DNA of 59,812 nucleotides. Origin: Cryomorphaceae bacterium. GTDB taxonomy: Bacteria; Bacteroidota; Bacteroidia; Flavobacteriales_D; Cryomorphaceae. The notes beneath the pieces were generated by a model. That model worked only from the letters and a program-made list of their open reading frames with translations. It searched no databases and was not told where the DNA came from. The DNA lies in NCBI GenBank assembly GCA_003565555.1, contig PXBH01000023.1, forward strand, positions 1 through 59,812. Direction: 5' to 3'. The position numbers were made by a program, and so were the translations under genes. Each line of letters opens with the position of its first letter. The stretch's first letter is position 1. Below are positions 1 to 8,062 of this stretch, piece after piece.

Positions 1-197
1 GTCATCCCGATATCGGGCAGGCCGAGGCTGTTGGCCATCACCGCGCCCGATACGTACACCCCGTCGAAGCCGGTCTGCTCGATGAGCATGGCCACCATGG
101 GATTGTAAGCGCCGGGAAATTGCAGCAGGCGGCCACTTTCCAGATTTTTGCGGAAAGCGGCGCGCTTCTCATGTGCGGGGGTGTCGTTGACGATCAT
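1..197 (-). CDS. prpB: methylisocitrate lyase, N-terminal fragment (cut by window start)
   Basis: Only the first 65 codons lie in the window. The reading frame begins at the ATG whose complement sits at 195-197, one base past the prpD stop, so the two genes are translationally coupled. The visible peptide has the PrpB/ICL-superfamily start: an LQFPGAYNPMVA stretch near residue 20, then GFDGVYVSG and a small-residue run MANSLGLPDIGM. In the family this enzyme splits 2-methylisocitrate into pyruvate and succinate, the last step of the methylcitrate cycle for propionyl-CoA. The catalytic loop lies outside the window, so activity cannot be judged. Its position directly after prpD strongly supports the call. 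Confidence 0.85.
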   Translation of the reverse strand, partial: MIVNDTPAHEKRAAFRKNLESGRLLQFPGAYNPMVAMLIEQTGFDGVYVSGAVMANSLGLPDIGM

Positions 198-198
198 A

Positions 199-1710
199 TC
201 AGAATATACCTTTGGTGTTGGGCGCATTGTCGCGCACATCGGCGAGGGGCATTTCTACGGTGAGCTCCATCACCTCGGCGGGTGTGAGGTCGGTGAGCCT
301 TTCGGCCAAATTGATAAACCGATCGCGCTCTTCTTTGCCGATGATGCCCTCGGTGAGCATGTCGAATTTGCCGATGTAGTTCGGTCGTTTGAAAGGTCGC
401 TCGCCCGCGGGGTGGGCGTTGGCGCGCTCGAGTTCATCGGCAATCTCGGTGCCGTCTTTCATGGTGATCACCACGCGGCCGCCGAAGGCTTTTTTGTTCG
501 GGTCGCGGTCGTGGTAGAGTTTTGTCCACTTCTCCTTCTCCACGGTCGATATTTTCTTCCACAGCTCCACCGTCTCGGGGCGCTGCGCGCGCGATGGCTC
601 GTAGCTCTTCACGTGGTGCCACGCGCCGTCTTCGAGGGCCACAGCAAAGATGTACATGATGCTGTGGTCGAGGGTTTCGCGGGTGGCGTGGGGGTCGAAC
701 TTCTGTGGGTCGTTTGATCCCGTTCCGATCACGTAATGCGTGTGGTGCGAAGTCTCGATGAGGATGCTTTCGATTTGCGAAAAGTCGCTCACCTTCTCGC
801 GCATGCGGGCCGCAAGGTCAATGAGGGCCTGAGATTGGTACTCGGCGCTATGCTCCTTGGTGTACGTCTCCAAAATAGCGCGCTTCTCCTCTCCTGCTTC
901 GGGCAGGGGTACGGTGTACTCGTGGTCGGGTCCGCTGAGCACCCAGGCGATCACACTGTCTTCACCTTCGTAAATGGGCGAAGGGCTCTTCTCTCCCCGC
1001 ATGGCGCGGTCTACGGCCTCGATGGCCAGCTTGGCGCCGTGGCCGGGCACGTAAGCTTTCCAGCTCGAGATTTCGCCTTTGCGGCTCTGTCGGGTGCTGA
1101 TCGAAACGTGGAGGGCCTGCTGAATGGCTTGGTAGGTGGTGTCGGTATCCAGTTCGAGGAGGGCACATACGCCGGCGGCTTGGGCCGGGCAGAGGTGGGC
1201 CACGTGGTCAATTTTGTGCTCGTGTAGGCAGATGCCCTTTACGAGGTTTACGTGCACTTCGTAAGCGGCCACGATACCGCGAAGCACATCGGCGCCGCTC
1301 TTGCCGAGCTGCTGTGCCACGGCGATCACCGCGGGAATGCTGTCGCCGGGGTGTGAGTAATCGGCGGCGAGGAAGGTGTCGTGGTAATCGAGCTCGCGCA
1401 CGGCGGCACAGTTGGCCCAGGCCGCCCATTCGGCGTGTACTTTAAAGTCGCGTGGCATTCCGAATACGTTGGCTCCGCGGTCGGTGCGCTTGTGCGCGAG
1501 GGCCTGAGAGCGGGCGTTGGTCACAGGGGTTCGGTTTACCGAGGCCACCGCCACCGACGCATTGTCGATGATGCGGTTGATCACCATATCGGTCACTTCG
1601 GGGCTCACCGGCACGTGATCCGTTGCGATTTTTGCCAGCTTCCAGGCAAATTGTTCTTCTTTGGGGAGGTTGGCTTTGGAGGGGTAAACTTTGACCGTGT
1701 GATTTTTCAT
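199..1710 (-). CDS. prpD: 2-methylcitrate dehydratase PrpD (MmgE/PrpD family)
   Basis: The 503-residue protein matches PrpD in length and pattern: an early helical domain containing [12 protein letters not shown], the signature [19 protein letters not shown] around residues 105-125, and later [18 protein letters not shown]. PrpD dehydrates 2-methylcitrate to 2-methyl-cis-aconitate in the cytosolic methylcitrate cycle, which disposes of propionyl-CoA from Val, Ile, Met, Thr or odd-chain fatty acids. Its stop codon is one base from the prpB ATG. A TAnnTTTG-type -7 box lies about 50 bases upstream of its ATG. A methylcitrate synthase gene is not visible here; the citrate synthase at 43334 is distant and looks like the TCA enzyme. 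The assignment is secure at family level. Confidence 0.93.
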   Translation of the reverse strand: MKNHTVKVYPSKANLPKEEQFAWKLAKIATDHVPVSPEVTDMVINRIIDNASVAVASVNRTPVTNARSQALAHKRTDRGANVFGMPRDFKVHAEWAAWANCAAVRELDYHDTFLAADYSHPGDSIPAVIAVAQQLGKSGADVLRGIVAAYEVHVNLVKGICLHEHKIDHVAHLCPAQAAGVCALLELDTDTTYQAIQQALHVSISTRQSRKGEISSWKAYVPGHGAKLAIEAVDRAMRGEKSPSPIYEGEDSVIAWVLSGPDHEYTVPLPEAGEEKRAILETYTKEHSAEYQSQALIDLAARMREKVSDFSQIESILIETSHHTHYVIGTGSNDPQKFDPHATRETLDHSIMYIFAVALEDGAWHHVKSYEPSRAQRPETVELWKKISTVEKEKWTKLYHDRDPNKKAFGGRVVITMKDGTEIADELERANAHPAGERPFKRPNYIGKFDMLTEGIIGKEERDRFINLAERLTDLTPAEVMELTVEMPLADVRDNAPNTKGIF

Positions 1711-1759
1711 GGAAAAGGCTATTGGGTTGAGGTTGAAATTCCTTTAAAATTAGGCGGTG

Positions 1760-1767
1760 CAAAGGTA
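1760..1767 (-). promoter_or_regulatory. candidate -7 promoter box for prpDB
   Basis: Read on the minus strand this is TACCTTTG, a match to the Bacteroidota -7 consensus TAnnTTTG, about 50 bases before the prpD ATG. No TTTG -33 element sits at the usual 19-base distance, so the call rests on the -7 box alone. Confidence 0.4.
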
Positions 1768-1859
1768 ATGATTTCGACCTTTTCCCTGTGCTGTACACGG
1801 AGAGGGGTATCGGCAAGGGCAGGATGACCTCGCGCGCTCCTACAGCAGATTTCTGCGCA

Positions 1860-1886
1860 ATAAAAAGGGAGACCCTCAGGCCTCCC
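1860..1886 (-). terminator. rho-independent terminator of the T9SS metalloprotease gene
   Basis: On the minus strand an 8-bp stem (one G-U pair) with a TGAG loop spans 1867-1886 and runs straight into TTTTTATT. It lies 26 bases past the stop codon of the metalloprotease at 1912. Confidence 0.7.
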
Positions 1887-1911
1887 GTCGAAAAAAATTC
1901 GGGCACGAACC

Positions 1912-4203
1912 TCAGCGGGCGATCACAAGCCTTCCGGAATACACGGGGCCGTCGCTTCCCGCGACCTGAATGAGGTACACAGCTTCGCTGAGGTCGGAGA
2001 AATCGAATCGGTAATTGCGGTCCCCGGCATCGGCCTGCACCCGCTCAGCGCGAACCAATTTTCCCGGAAGGTCAAAAAGGCGCACCGTGAGCAATTCATC
2101 TTTCGCACCTGAAATGTGAATGTTCACCTCCCCGGAGGGAGGGTTGGGAAAGGCTTCAACCGCGATCGGTGATTCCGCAAAAAGGCCTTCTGCGGGAGGC
2201 GGGGTTCCGGATGCATTGTTCCAGGCGAATTCGAAGAAAGGCGACCAGGGCCCGACGATGGTCGGATTGCGCCGACAGCCGCAGCGCACGCGCACACGGT
2301 AGCCTCCGTTGACCGGCAGTTGGCTCCCGGGAATGAAGAAAACGGACATATCATCGTTGATTTGTTCGGTCATGGTGAGGTTGCTCGAACCGACCCGTCC
2401 GCCCTGAATTTGACATCCCTTGGAACCTATGATGGGATCCCAGGCGAGGAGCACCCCGCCGGAAGAAACCCCGATGCTTACATTTTCAATCTGTGGGTAA
2501 GGCAATGCGCAGGGCACAGGCTGCGCCGCATCGCCCGTGCAAAACTCCGTACTTTCCTCAGAGGCAAACTCTCCCCCCGATGCCAATGTATTCCCGTCTT
2601 CATCAGCCAGCAGGTAGCTTCCGTTTCCGTAGGCGCAGCATATTCCGTCGCCGAAACTGTCAAAAACGGTGAAGGTGTAACACGCTTCAGGCAGGCAGAT
2701 GTCTTCCGTGACAAGTGTACCCGAGGAAAATCCCGAATAGGGCCCTCCCGATGCGAGCACGGCATCATTCTCATCGGTGATTTGCCAGGTGGTTTCGCTC
2801 GGATAATTGTCAAGGACAATACTCAGGGTAAGCGCTTCATCATCACAAACGACGCCCCCGAAAGACGCGCAAGACGTTCCGAGGCAAGAGCGGGAATTGA
2901 CATAATTGATCATTCTTGTACTCGGTTGTGTCCCGAAGCCTTGGTTGAAATTAATCCCGACGGAATTGAGGTGGCAATAACTCATCACGGTACCTCCTGC
3001 CGAGGGGATCGGCGCCGTGCCGCAACTCCCTTCCGGGAAACCGGCTTGAATACCGCATCCGTCTATGGGCGTGTTGTTTCCGTTCCATGCGCAGGCGTGG
3101 GTGTGGTTTGATGAGAGGTTGTGCCCCACCTCGTGCGCGCATACGTAAACGTCCCAGGAGTAGGTGGGTACGGCATTGTAATTGCCGAAAATACTGCTCA
3201 CGCTCACGCCGAAATTCGAAGAGCACACTGAGGAGAGATAGGCTACGCCTCCGCCGCCTACATTGGTAATCAGCGCGGTAAGATCAGCATCGGGAGAGGT
3301 ATTGCTCATTTGGTTCAAGCGATCGCCGATCGAACCCGAGTAAGGGCTGCTGCCGGTCCAGGCAAAAATTTCGGAAACGGTGATATCGATACCGTCGTTG
3401 TCAAAGAGGGTGGTGACTTCATTCCAGAGCCCGGCCGCGTAGTTGATTGCCGAGATTTCACCGCCGAGGCTTGAGGTGAGGTCGTCGTCGATTTCCACGC
3501 GGATACGCACGCATTTCAGGGTGCGATCGGCCGCCTCGAGTTGGGTCGAAGATGTCGGTTTTTCCTCCACATGCTCGTCGTACACCTCACAGGAGAAGCC
3601 TTCCGGCAAATCGAGTTCTTCACCGCGGTAGAGGATATGGGCACCGCCCGGGGCATCCTTGATTCTACCCAGCACATAGGCGTGCCCGCCGAAGTGAATT
3701 GTTCCGCGAATTTCCTCCTCGCTCACGGTGATTGCCGCGTAAGAGTCCGGGTATCCTTCCGCGACGCCGCGGTAGAATCCCACAGCTTCGAAAAAAGTTT
3801 CCGCGTCGAAGTGCCCGTCTTGGAGGCGGACATTCTCCGTAAAGGGCGATTTTTCGAAAAGTTTGAGCGCAATCTCGCCTCCTTTCGGATCGGGCAGAGA
3901 CAGCGCGAGCGTTTGCGGGCGGTCGTTTAGAAAGGCAGATCGGGCAGGCAGATCGGGAAACAATACAGTGCCGTCGAGAAGCGCTTCGGCGATACCGAAT
4001 TCAGCCAAGGCGGCGGAACCGCGTTCGGTGCGTTCATCAAAAAGACGGACCGTCTCAAAGGCTGCCCCCGCATCGGCGCGGACTTGAGCCTCTGCAAACA
4101 GATGCCCCGTATTTTGGGTATATCCCGCCGTTCCGAGTAGCAGGGCCAACAAAAAAGTCAAGGGAGCCGCACAGCGGCGCAAAGGAATAAAAAATTGAAT
4201 CAT
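1912..4203 (-). CDS. secreted reprolysin-like zinc metalloprotease with type A T9SS sorting domain
   Basis: This 763-residue protein starts with a hydrophobic signal peptide (about residues 1-30), then a prodomain of about 180 residues. The catalytic domain carries the extended zinc site HEVGHNLSSNHTH near residue 355, the HExGHxLGxxH form of M12-type (metzincin) proteases, followed by a Met-turn candidate GTVMSYC. After it come a Cys-containing module with FDSFGDGICCAYGNGSY, a fibronectin-like stretch, and a C-terminal region of about 80 residues with FPNPPSGEVNIHISG, FDLPGKLV and a YSGRLVIAR end. That tail is the T9SS type A signal, so the protein should cross the outer membrane and become surface-attached or released. 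Substrates are unknown; extracellular protein breakdown is the likely role. It has its own terminator and no operon partner. Confidence 0.88.
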   Translation of the reverse strand: MIQFFIPLRRCAAPLTFLLALLLGTAGYTQNTGHLFAEAQVRADAGAAFETVRLFDERTERGSAALAEFGIAEALLDGTVLFPDLPARSAFLNDRPQTLALSLPDPKGGEIALKLFEKSPFTENVRLQDGHFDAETFFEAVGFYRGVAEGYPDSYAAITVSEEEIRGTIHFGGHAYVLGRIKDAPGGAHILYRGEELDLPEGFSCEVYDEHVEEKPTSSTQLEAADRTLKCVRIRVEIDDDLTSSLGGEISAINYAAGLWNEVTTLFDNDGIDITVSEIFAWTGSSPYSGSIGDRLNQMSNTSPDADLTALITNVGGGGVAYLSSVCSSNFGVSVSSIFGNYNAVPTYSWDVYVCAHEVGHNLSSNHTHACAWNGNNTPIDGCGIQAGFPEGSCGTAPIPSAGGTVMSYCHLNSVGINFNQGFGTQPSTRMINYVNSRSCLGTSCASFGGVVCDDEALTLSIVLDNYPSETTWQITDENDAVLASGGPYSGFSSGTLVTEDICLPEACYTFTVFDSFGDGICCAYGNGSYLLADEDGNTLASGGEFASEESTEFCTGDAAQPVPCALPYPQIENVSIGVSSGGVLLAWDPIIGSKGCQIQGGRVGSSNLTMTEQINDDMSVFFIPGSQLPVNGGYRVRVRCGCRRNPTIVGPWSPFFEFAWNNASGTPPPAEGLFAESPIAVEAFPNPPSGEVNIHISGAKDELLTVRLFDLPGKLVRAERVQADAGDRNYRFDFSDLSEAVYLIQVAGSDGPVYSGRLVIAR

Positions 4204-4530
4204 GGGCAGGAACAGCGATTTTCTCCGATCTGAAATGGGCTTCCCGCGTGAACGGACGATAAATTTCCCGCCCGCGGTCGCGCTGCTAAACTAAACCATA
4301 TTCTCCGGTTTTGCAATCGGCAGGCGGTCACGGCACAAGGGTATGCAGCGCTTTCGCGCTAAACTCGGGCCTTGCTCGTTCGGGATTCGGCACCCGTCGA
4401 CCGATTTTCACCGCATATCGAAAACAAGAAGCGGAGGAAATTATACGCTCGGCCGCACAAAAGCCCGAAGATACTTCGGGAGCTGCGCCGATTTTCTTAT
4501 TTTTAGAAGAAGAAACTGATCAATCCCGCC
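4204..4530. other. 327-base intergenic region between divergent genes, no convincing gene
   Basis: It separates the metalloprotease (leftward) from the TerB-like gene (rightward) and should hold both promoters. Two short hairpins are visible: AGCGC-TTTC-GCGCT at 4347-4360 and CCCGAAG-ATA-CTTCGGG at 4464-4480. An open frame across 4311-4580 has no recognisable protein features and overlaps the TerB-like start, so I do not call it. No clean promoter consensus was found. Confidence 0.4.
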
Positions 4531-5013
4531 ATGATAAAAATCAAAGACGCATTCGAATCGCTTACAGAACAAGAATTTAACAACCTTCTCGACGCGCCGG
4601 TATGGACTGCTTTGCTGGCGGCCTACAGCACCGACGGAAGGGTGACCGATTCGGAAAGGGAAGGGGCCTTTAAGCTGGCGGGACTCCGCACTTACACTGC
4701 ACCGAAATCCATTCGCCCTCTATACGTGAAGGTAAGCGAACGCTTTCCGCGCCGCTTTAAAGTGCTGGATGAACGGCTCCCCGATCGCACGGAAGACAAG
4801 ATCATCTACATTCGGGCCCAAGTCAAAGCAGCCCACCGCCTGCTCCGAAAGCTCGATGAAGACGTGGCAGCCCTCCTGGAGGAAAGTTTTGCCTCCTTTT
4901 ACCGTCACGTCTTCAACGCCGACAAAAGTTTCTTCCACATCTTCGCCGTGCCGGTGATATCGGGCTATATGGAAAAAAAATACAGCGGCAAGAAGGTTCC
5001 CGCAGAGGCTTAA
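4531..5013 (+). CDS. TerB-like helical hypothetical protein
   Basis: The product has 160 residues, is charged, has no signal peptide or membrane segment, and begins at a clear ATG (MIKIKDAFESL). Around residues 28-46 it has AAYSTDGRVTDSERE, resembling the first acidic helix-loop of TerB/DjlA-N folds (A-x-A-D-G-x-h-x-x-x-E-x-x), which in some relatives binds metal. The rest reads as an all-helical cytosolic protein. TerB-like proteins are linked to tellurite or stress phenotypes, but the function here is unknown. It is convergent with the NYN-domain gene, 33 bases away. The TerB link rests on one motif and is tentative. Confidence 0.55.
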   Translation: MIKIKDAFESLTEQEFNNLLDAPVWTALLAAYSTDGRVTDSEREGAFKLAGLRTYTAPKSIRPLYVKVSERFPRRFKVLDERLPDRTEDKIIYIRAQVKAAHRLLRKLDEDVAALLEESFASFYRHVFNADKSFFHIFAVPVISGYMEKKYSGKKVPAEA

Positions 5014-5046
5014 CGCCGCCGAAAAACATGCCACGTCACGCTCTGA

Positions 5047-5970
5047 TCAGGCGATCAGCTCCACGTTGATGGCCACGTCTTCCCCGTCTTCGTTTTGGGC
5101 GATCTCAAATTGCACTTTGTCACCCGACGAGAGGTCGTTGAAGTCTACTCCGTTCAGGTTTTGGTAGTGAAAGAACAGGTTATTGGGCGGAAATTTGATA
5201 AAGCCGTAGCCGGTCTTCATGGAGAGAATTTCACTCACGTGGATGCCCTCTTCGTCTTCTTTTGAAACGGCGAAGGTTCGGTTGTCTTGACTGACTTTGG
5301 GCGACTTCGGGACAAAAAGATTGTTGATGATGTACTTGTCCTTGTCCACCCGGTTGTCGATGAGTTCGTGCATGGCGATGGGGAAAGTCACGGCGTTGAG
5401 CAGGTCTTGTGAAGTCCTCGTCACTCTGTTGTTGCCGTAATCATCGGTAAATTCGAAATCCCAAGAAAGGAGCATCACACTGCTTCCCAAAGTATTCAAC
5501 TTGCGGCTGAGCTGCACGTAATCACCGTCGGAGGCGATGAGCACCACCACGTCAAATCTTTTGTGAAAAGTCTGCTCGTAGGCTTCCAGTGCCAGCCATA
5601 CGTCGATGCCTTTTTCGTAGCGCACCCCCGAAGCCGAGGAGCGCACGGGCAGGTAATGCGTAGTGACTCCCTCATGCATGAGGATATCGTCAAAAACCCG
5701 GTCAAAGTAGAGCTGATTGCCCCGCTGACTGGCTTCACCGGCCGCCAACCTGCCCCTGAAGTAGTGGGCATCAACTATTTGAGAATGTCGGTAACTGGTG
5801 GATTCCCCTTCCGTTTCAGCCACTTTGTACCGGATGAAATCGTGGAGACCTGCAATGCTGATTCTGGTTTTTCGCTCGTGTACGTAATTGTAATAATTGC
5901 TGACGTGGAGAAAATAATTTCCGTCGTAGAATACGCCGATACGGCGCAGTCTGGTATTGTTGTTATCCAT
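5047..5970 (-). CDS. NYN-domain (LabA/DUF88-type) RNase-like protein with C-terminal cold-shock domain
   Basis: I place the start at the ATG at 5970 (MDNNNTRLRRIGVFYDGNYF), giving 307 residues; an ATG two codons upstream (5976) is equally possible, and a longer frame to 6054 lacks conserved character. The N-terminal 200 residues form a PIN/NYN fold with its acidic residues visible: FYDGNYF, KGIDVWLALEAY and IASDGDYVQL. The last 70 residues resemble an OB-fold cold-shock domain: GYGFIKFPPNNLFFHYQNL followed by DLSSGDKVQFEI. Together this suggests a cytosolic endoribonuclease with its own RNA-binding module; targets are unknown. A TAnnTTTG box lies about 80 bases upstream. Confidence 0.8.
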   Translation of the reverse strand: MDNNNTRLRRIGVFYDGNYFLHVSNYYNYVHERKTRISIAGLHDFIRYKVAETEGESTSYRHSQIVDAHYFRGRLAAGEASQRGNQLYFDRVFDDILMHEGVTTHYLPVRSSASGVRYEKGIDVWLALEAYEQTFHKRFDVVVLIASDGDYVQLSRKLNTLGSSVMLLSWDFEFTDDYGNNRVTRTSQDLLNAVTFPIAMHELIDNRVDKDKYIINNLFVPKSPKVSQDNRTFAVSKEDEEGIHVSEILSMKTGYGFIKFPPNNLFFHYQNLNGVDFNDLSSGDKVQFEIAQNEDGEDVAINVELIA

Positions 5971-6051
5971 AACCATAGATATTTGAAATATGTGAATAAT
6001 ATGAAAGAACGAAGTGCGCTCGGAGGCTATTCTCGCCGCCTTTGCGCAATG

Positions 6052-6059
6052 CAAAGCTA
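6052..6059 (-). promoter_or_regulatory. candidate -7 promoter box for the NYN/cold-shock gene
   Basis: The minus strand reads TAGCTTTG, matching TAnnTTTG. It would give a 5' leader of about 75 bases before the ATG at 5970. No -33 TTTG is seen at normal spacing. Confidence 0.35.
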
Positions 6060-6190
6060 AATAATTGTTTAGCTATGCTTCGACGGATCGGGATTTAAAA
6101 TGCAAGGCTGCGAGATTAAATTCTCAAATTCAGAATTTTAAAATTCGCTCGGAGATTTTCCCGAATGCGGCGGGCTTTCAAAAAACAAAA

Positions 6191-6221
6191 TTTGAATTTT
6201 CGGTACTTAAGATTACTTTTG
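6191..6221 (+). promoter_or_regulatory. Bacteroidota-type promoter of the tRNA-Pro gene
   Basis: TTTG at 6191-6194 and TACTTTTG at 6214-6221 are separated by 19 bases, an exact match to the -33 TTTG / -7 TAnnTTTG architecture of the primary sigma factor in this phylum. The predicted start of transcription is near 6227, about 46 bases before the mature tRNA. The surrounding DNA is AT-rich, unlike the neighbouring genes. Confidence 0.75.
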
Positions 6222-6273
6222 TCGCCCGTTGCACGCGACTGAATTTTCTCTCGCTGTGCGGCAAAACACCGAT

Positions 6274-6349
6274 CGGGGTGTAGCTCAGGTGGTAGAGTGC
6301 ACGTCTGGGGGGCGTGAGGTCGCAGGTTCAAGTCCTGTCACCCCGACCA
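6274..6349 (+). tRNA. tRNA-Pro (anticodon GGG), CCA encoded
   Basis: A complete cloverleaf folds by eye: acceptor CGGGGTG / CACCCCG with discriminator A and encoded CCA; D arm GCTC / GAGT; anticodon stem CACGT / GCGTG with loop CTGGGGG, giving anticodon GGG at positions 34-36; T arm GCAGG / CCTGT with loop TTCAAGT. Total length is 76 bases. It reads CCC and CCU proline codons. It is a single-gene transcription unit, with the promoter at 6191-6221 and a terminator 11 bases after the CCA. Confidence 0.96.
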
Positions 6350-6356
6350 AAAAAGA

Positions 6357-6387
6357 AAGAGGCCGTCTGTAACAGACGGCCTTTTTT
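6357..6387. terminator. rho-independent terminator, probably bidirectional
   Basis: A perfect 9-bp stem GGCCGTCTG-TAA-CAGACGGCC at 6361-6381 is followed by six T on the plus strand, ending the tRNA-Pro transcript. The plus strand before the stem is A-rich, so the minus strand also carries a T-rich tail and the same hairpin can end the CAP/glutaredoxin gene coming from the right. Confidence 0.88.
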
Positions 6388-6439
6388 GCTTTTTAGTCAG
6401 CGGCCGCTCCATTTGCGAACATTCCGCATCAGATGCTCA

Positions 6440-7831
6440 TTATAAAGTTCGAACAGCATTGTAAAGAACCGCCGCCGAACCGAATCCTGCGTACATGTTA
6501 TTACCGACCATTACATAGGGCAAAGTTCTCCTGTTACCTATCAGCCTGTCGGCACCCGAGGCAGCCGTATGCATTTTTTCTCTGTTCGGTTCACGTTCTC
6601 CCCCGCCTTCGTAAGTCATGTAGTCGTGTGCAATGTCGAGTTCTTCAAGTTCCCGGTGTAAGCGACGGGTTTTACCGCAGTTTTCGCGTCCGTACACTGT
6701 GATCTCCGAGCCCGCTAATCCGGAAATAATTTCGTCCTTCATACTTTCGGGAGTAATAATAGAAAACATAAATACCCAGTAGGCCTCAGCATTTTCGGTA
6801 CCGGCATCTGAATCCCCCTTCACCGCAGCGGCAACAGCCGCAACAGTGATGCTGTTGGCAGTAATTCGACGGCAGGCGGGAGGATCAGACAACCACTCCG
6901 AGAGGGCATCCTCAAAATCAAAAGAAGACTTTTCATAGATATAGTGTGCCATGCGCAAACCGTCTTCGCTCACCCATGTCCGCTTAAGCTTCCGATCATC
7001 ACCACGACCCACTTCCTCACCGTTCTCAGCCAATATTTTAGCCCTGTTTCGCGCAACTTCCTCGAGCGCATCATTCCAATTAAGTTCATATCGGGCCGGG
7101 CCTTGGCTTCCCGCTTCCCCGTCACAACCCTGACCTTTCCTGCGCACCTCATTCAGTATGTCAAGTACGCCCCCCTTATCGAGCTCGAGGCATGTCAGAT
7201 CATCCTTATTGTTTTCAGGGACTGACGCTATGGCACGGGGTGTTTTTTGATCGATCTCACGGGTGGCCTTTCCGAGTTTCATGGTCCAATAGGGCGCCGC
7301 GGTACCGTGGCTGTTTTCGACTTCTTCTCCCGTGCGCACTGCAAGGCCCACATGGGTGGTCTGCGGCTGCATCATATTTGCGCAATGGCCGGGACTGTCC
7401 ATCCAAGACAGAATCACTTCTATATCGGAGGTTTGACCTCTGGCAATATTTTCGCGAATATCTGTAAAGCTGTCTGTAATATCCGCAACCCGACTGAAAG
7501 GACTTTTATTGTCAGGACTTCTGTGCGCAAAATAACCGTTGACAATCATATCCCTCACATGAAGATCGGCAGCTTTCGCAAGATCTTCTGACCAAACCAA
7601 GGCATCCGCCGGGGGGTAATAGGTCTCGCCGCAGTTACAGCCTTCACTGCGTATTTCGTTGATCATATGAATGACCTCTTCGATGTCTTGCAGCACTTCC
7701 TGAGCCCTTGCGACAAAGGGAATCGAGAAAAAAAGTAAGAGTGCGGTTATTGAAAAATTTGAAACCCTGAACTTCACCGAATCTCCGAAACAGTCGGCAA
7801 AGGAGACTCTGTATGTGAAAAAACTTCGCAT
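6440..7831 (-). CDS. exported protein with two CAP (SCP/PR1) domains and a C-terminal glutaredoxin-like domain
   Basis: The start is taken at the ATG at 7831 (MRSFFTYRVSF, 463 residues); a GTG at 7777 would leave a cleaner signal peptide ending FVARAQ. The open frame upstream to 8140 has no protein-like character. Domain order: signal/hydrophobic segment (about 27-44), CAP domain 1 (about 45-190; DMIVNGYFAHRSPD, then MDSPGHCANMM), a diverged CAP-like domain 2 (about 205-365; WNDALEEVARNRAKILAENGEE, lacking the His motifs), then a glutaredoxin-like fold (about 375-463; ITVYGRENCGKT, later TLPYVMVGNN with the cis-Pro). The CGKT site keeps only the first Cys of a CxxC. CAP domains are often lipid- or peptide-binding, and the function here is unknown. 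It is divergent from the TonB receptor gene. Confidence 0.8.
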   Translation of the reverse strand: MRSFFTYRVSFADCFGDSVKFRVSNFSITALLLFFSIPFVARAQEVLQDIEEVIHMINEIRSEGCNCGETYYPPADALVWSEDLAKAADLHVRDMIVNGYFAHRSPDNKSPFSRVADITDSFTDIRENIARGQTSDIEVILSWMDSPGHCANMMQPQTTHVGLAVRTGEEVENSHGTAAPYWTMKLGKATREIDQKTPRAIASVPENNKDDLTCLELDKGGVLDILNEVRRKGQGCDGEAGSQGPARYELNWNDALEEVARNRAKILAENGEEVGRGDDRKLKRTWVSEDGLRMAHYIYEKSSFDFEDALSEWLSDPPACRRITANSITVAAVAAAVKGDSDAGTENAEAYWVFMFSIITPESMKDEIISGLAGSEITVYGRENCGKTRRLHRELEELDIAHDYMTYEGGGEREPNREKMHTAASGADRLIGNRRTLPYVMVGNNMYAGFGSAAVLYNAVRTL

Positions 7832-8062
7832 GATGAACGATGTATTTTTGATTCCGAAAACGGGAATATAACGAATGTATAAGAAATGATCGCGTCGACC
7901 TTCACAGCAGTACGCCGCAACCCGCTTAATTTCTGTGTGAAGGAACAAACATCCAAGTAAACGGGACAGATTCAACGGAGCAACCGTTATTCGTCCGCTT
8001 TCACGAAATTTGCGGCCGCGTTTGTCAACAAGCACTATGTAATGTTGTTGGCATGGTGAAAA

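Noticed and set aside
4311-4580. 89-codon plus-strand frame in the intergenic region
   Set aside because: No recognisable sequence; it overlaps the true start of the TerB-like gene in another frame.
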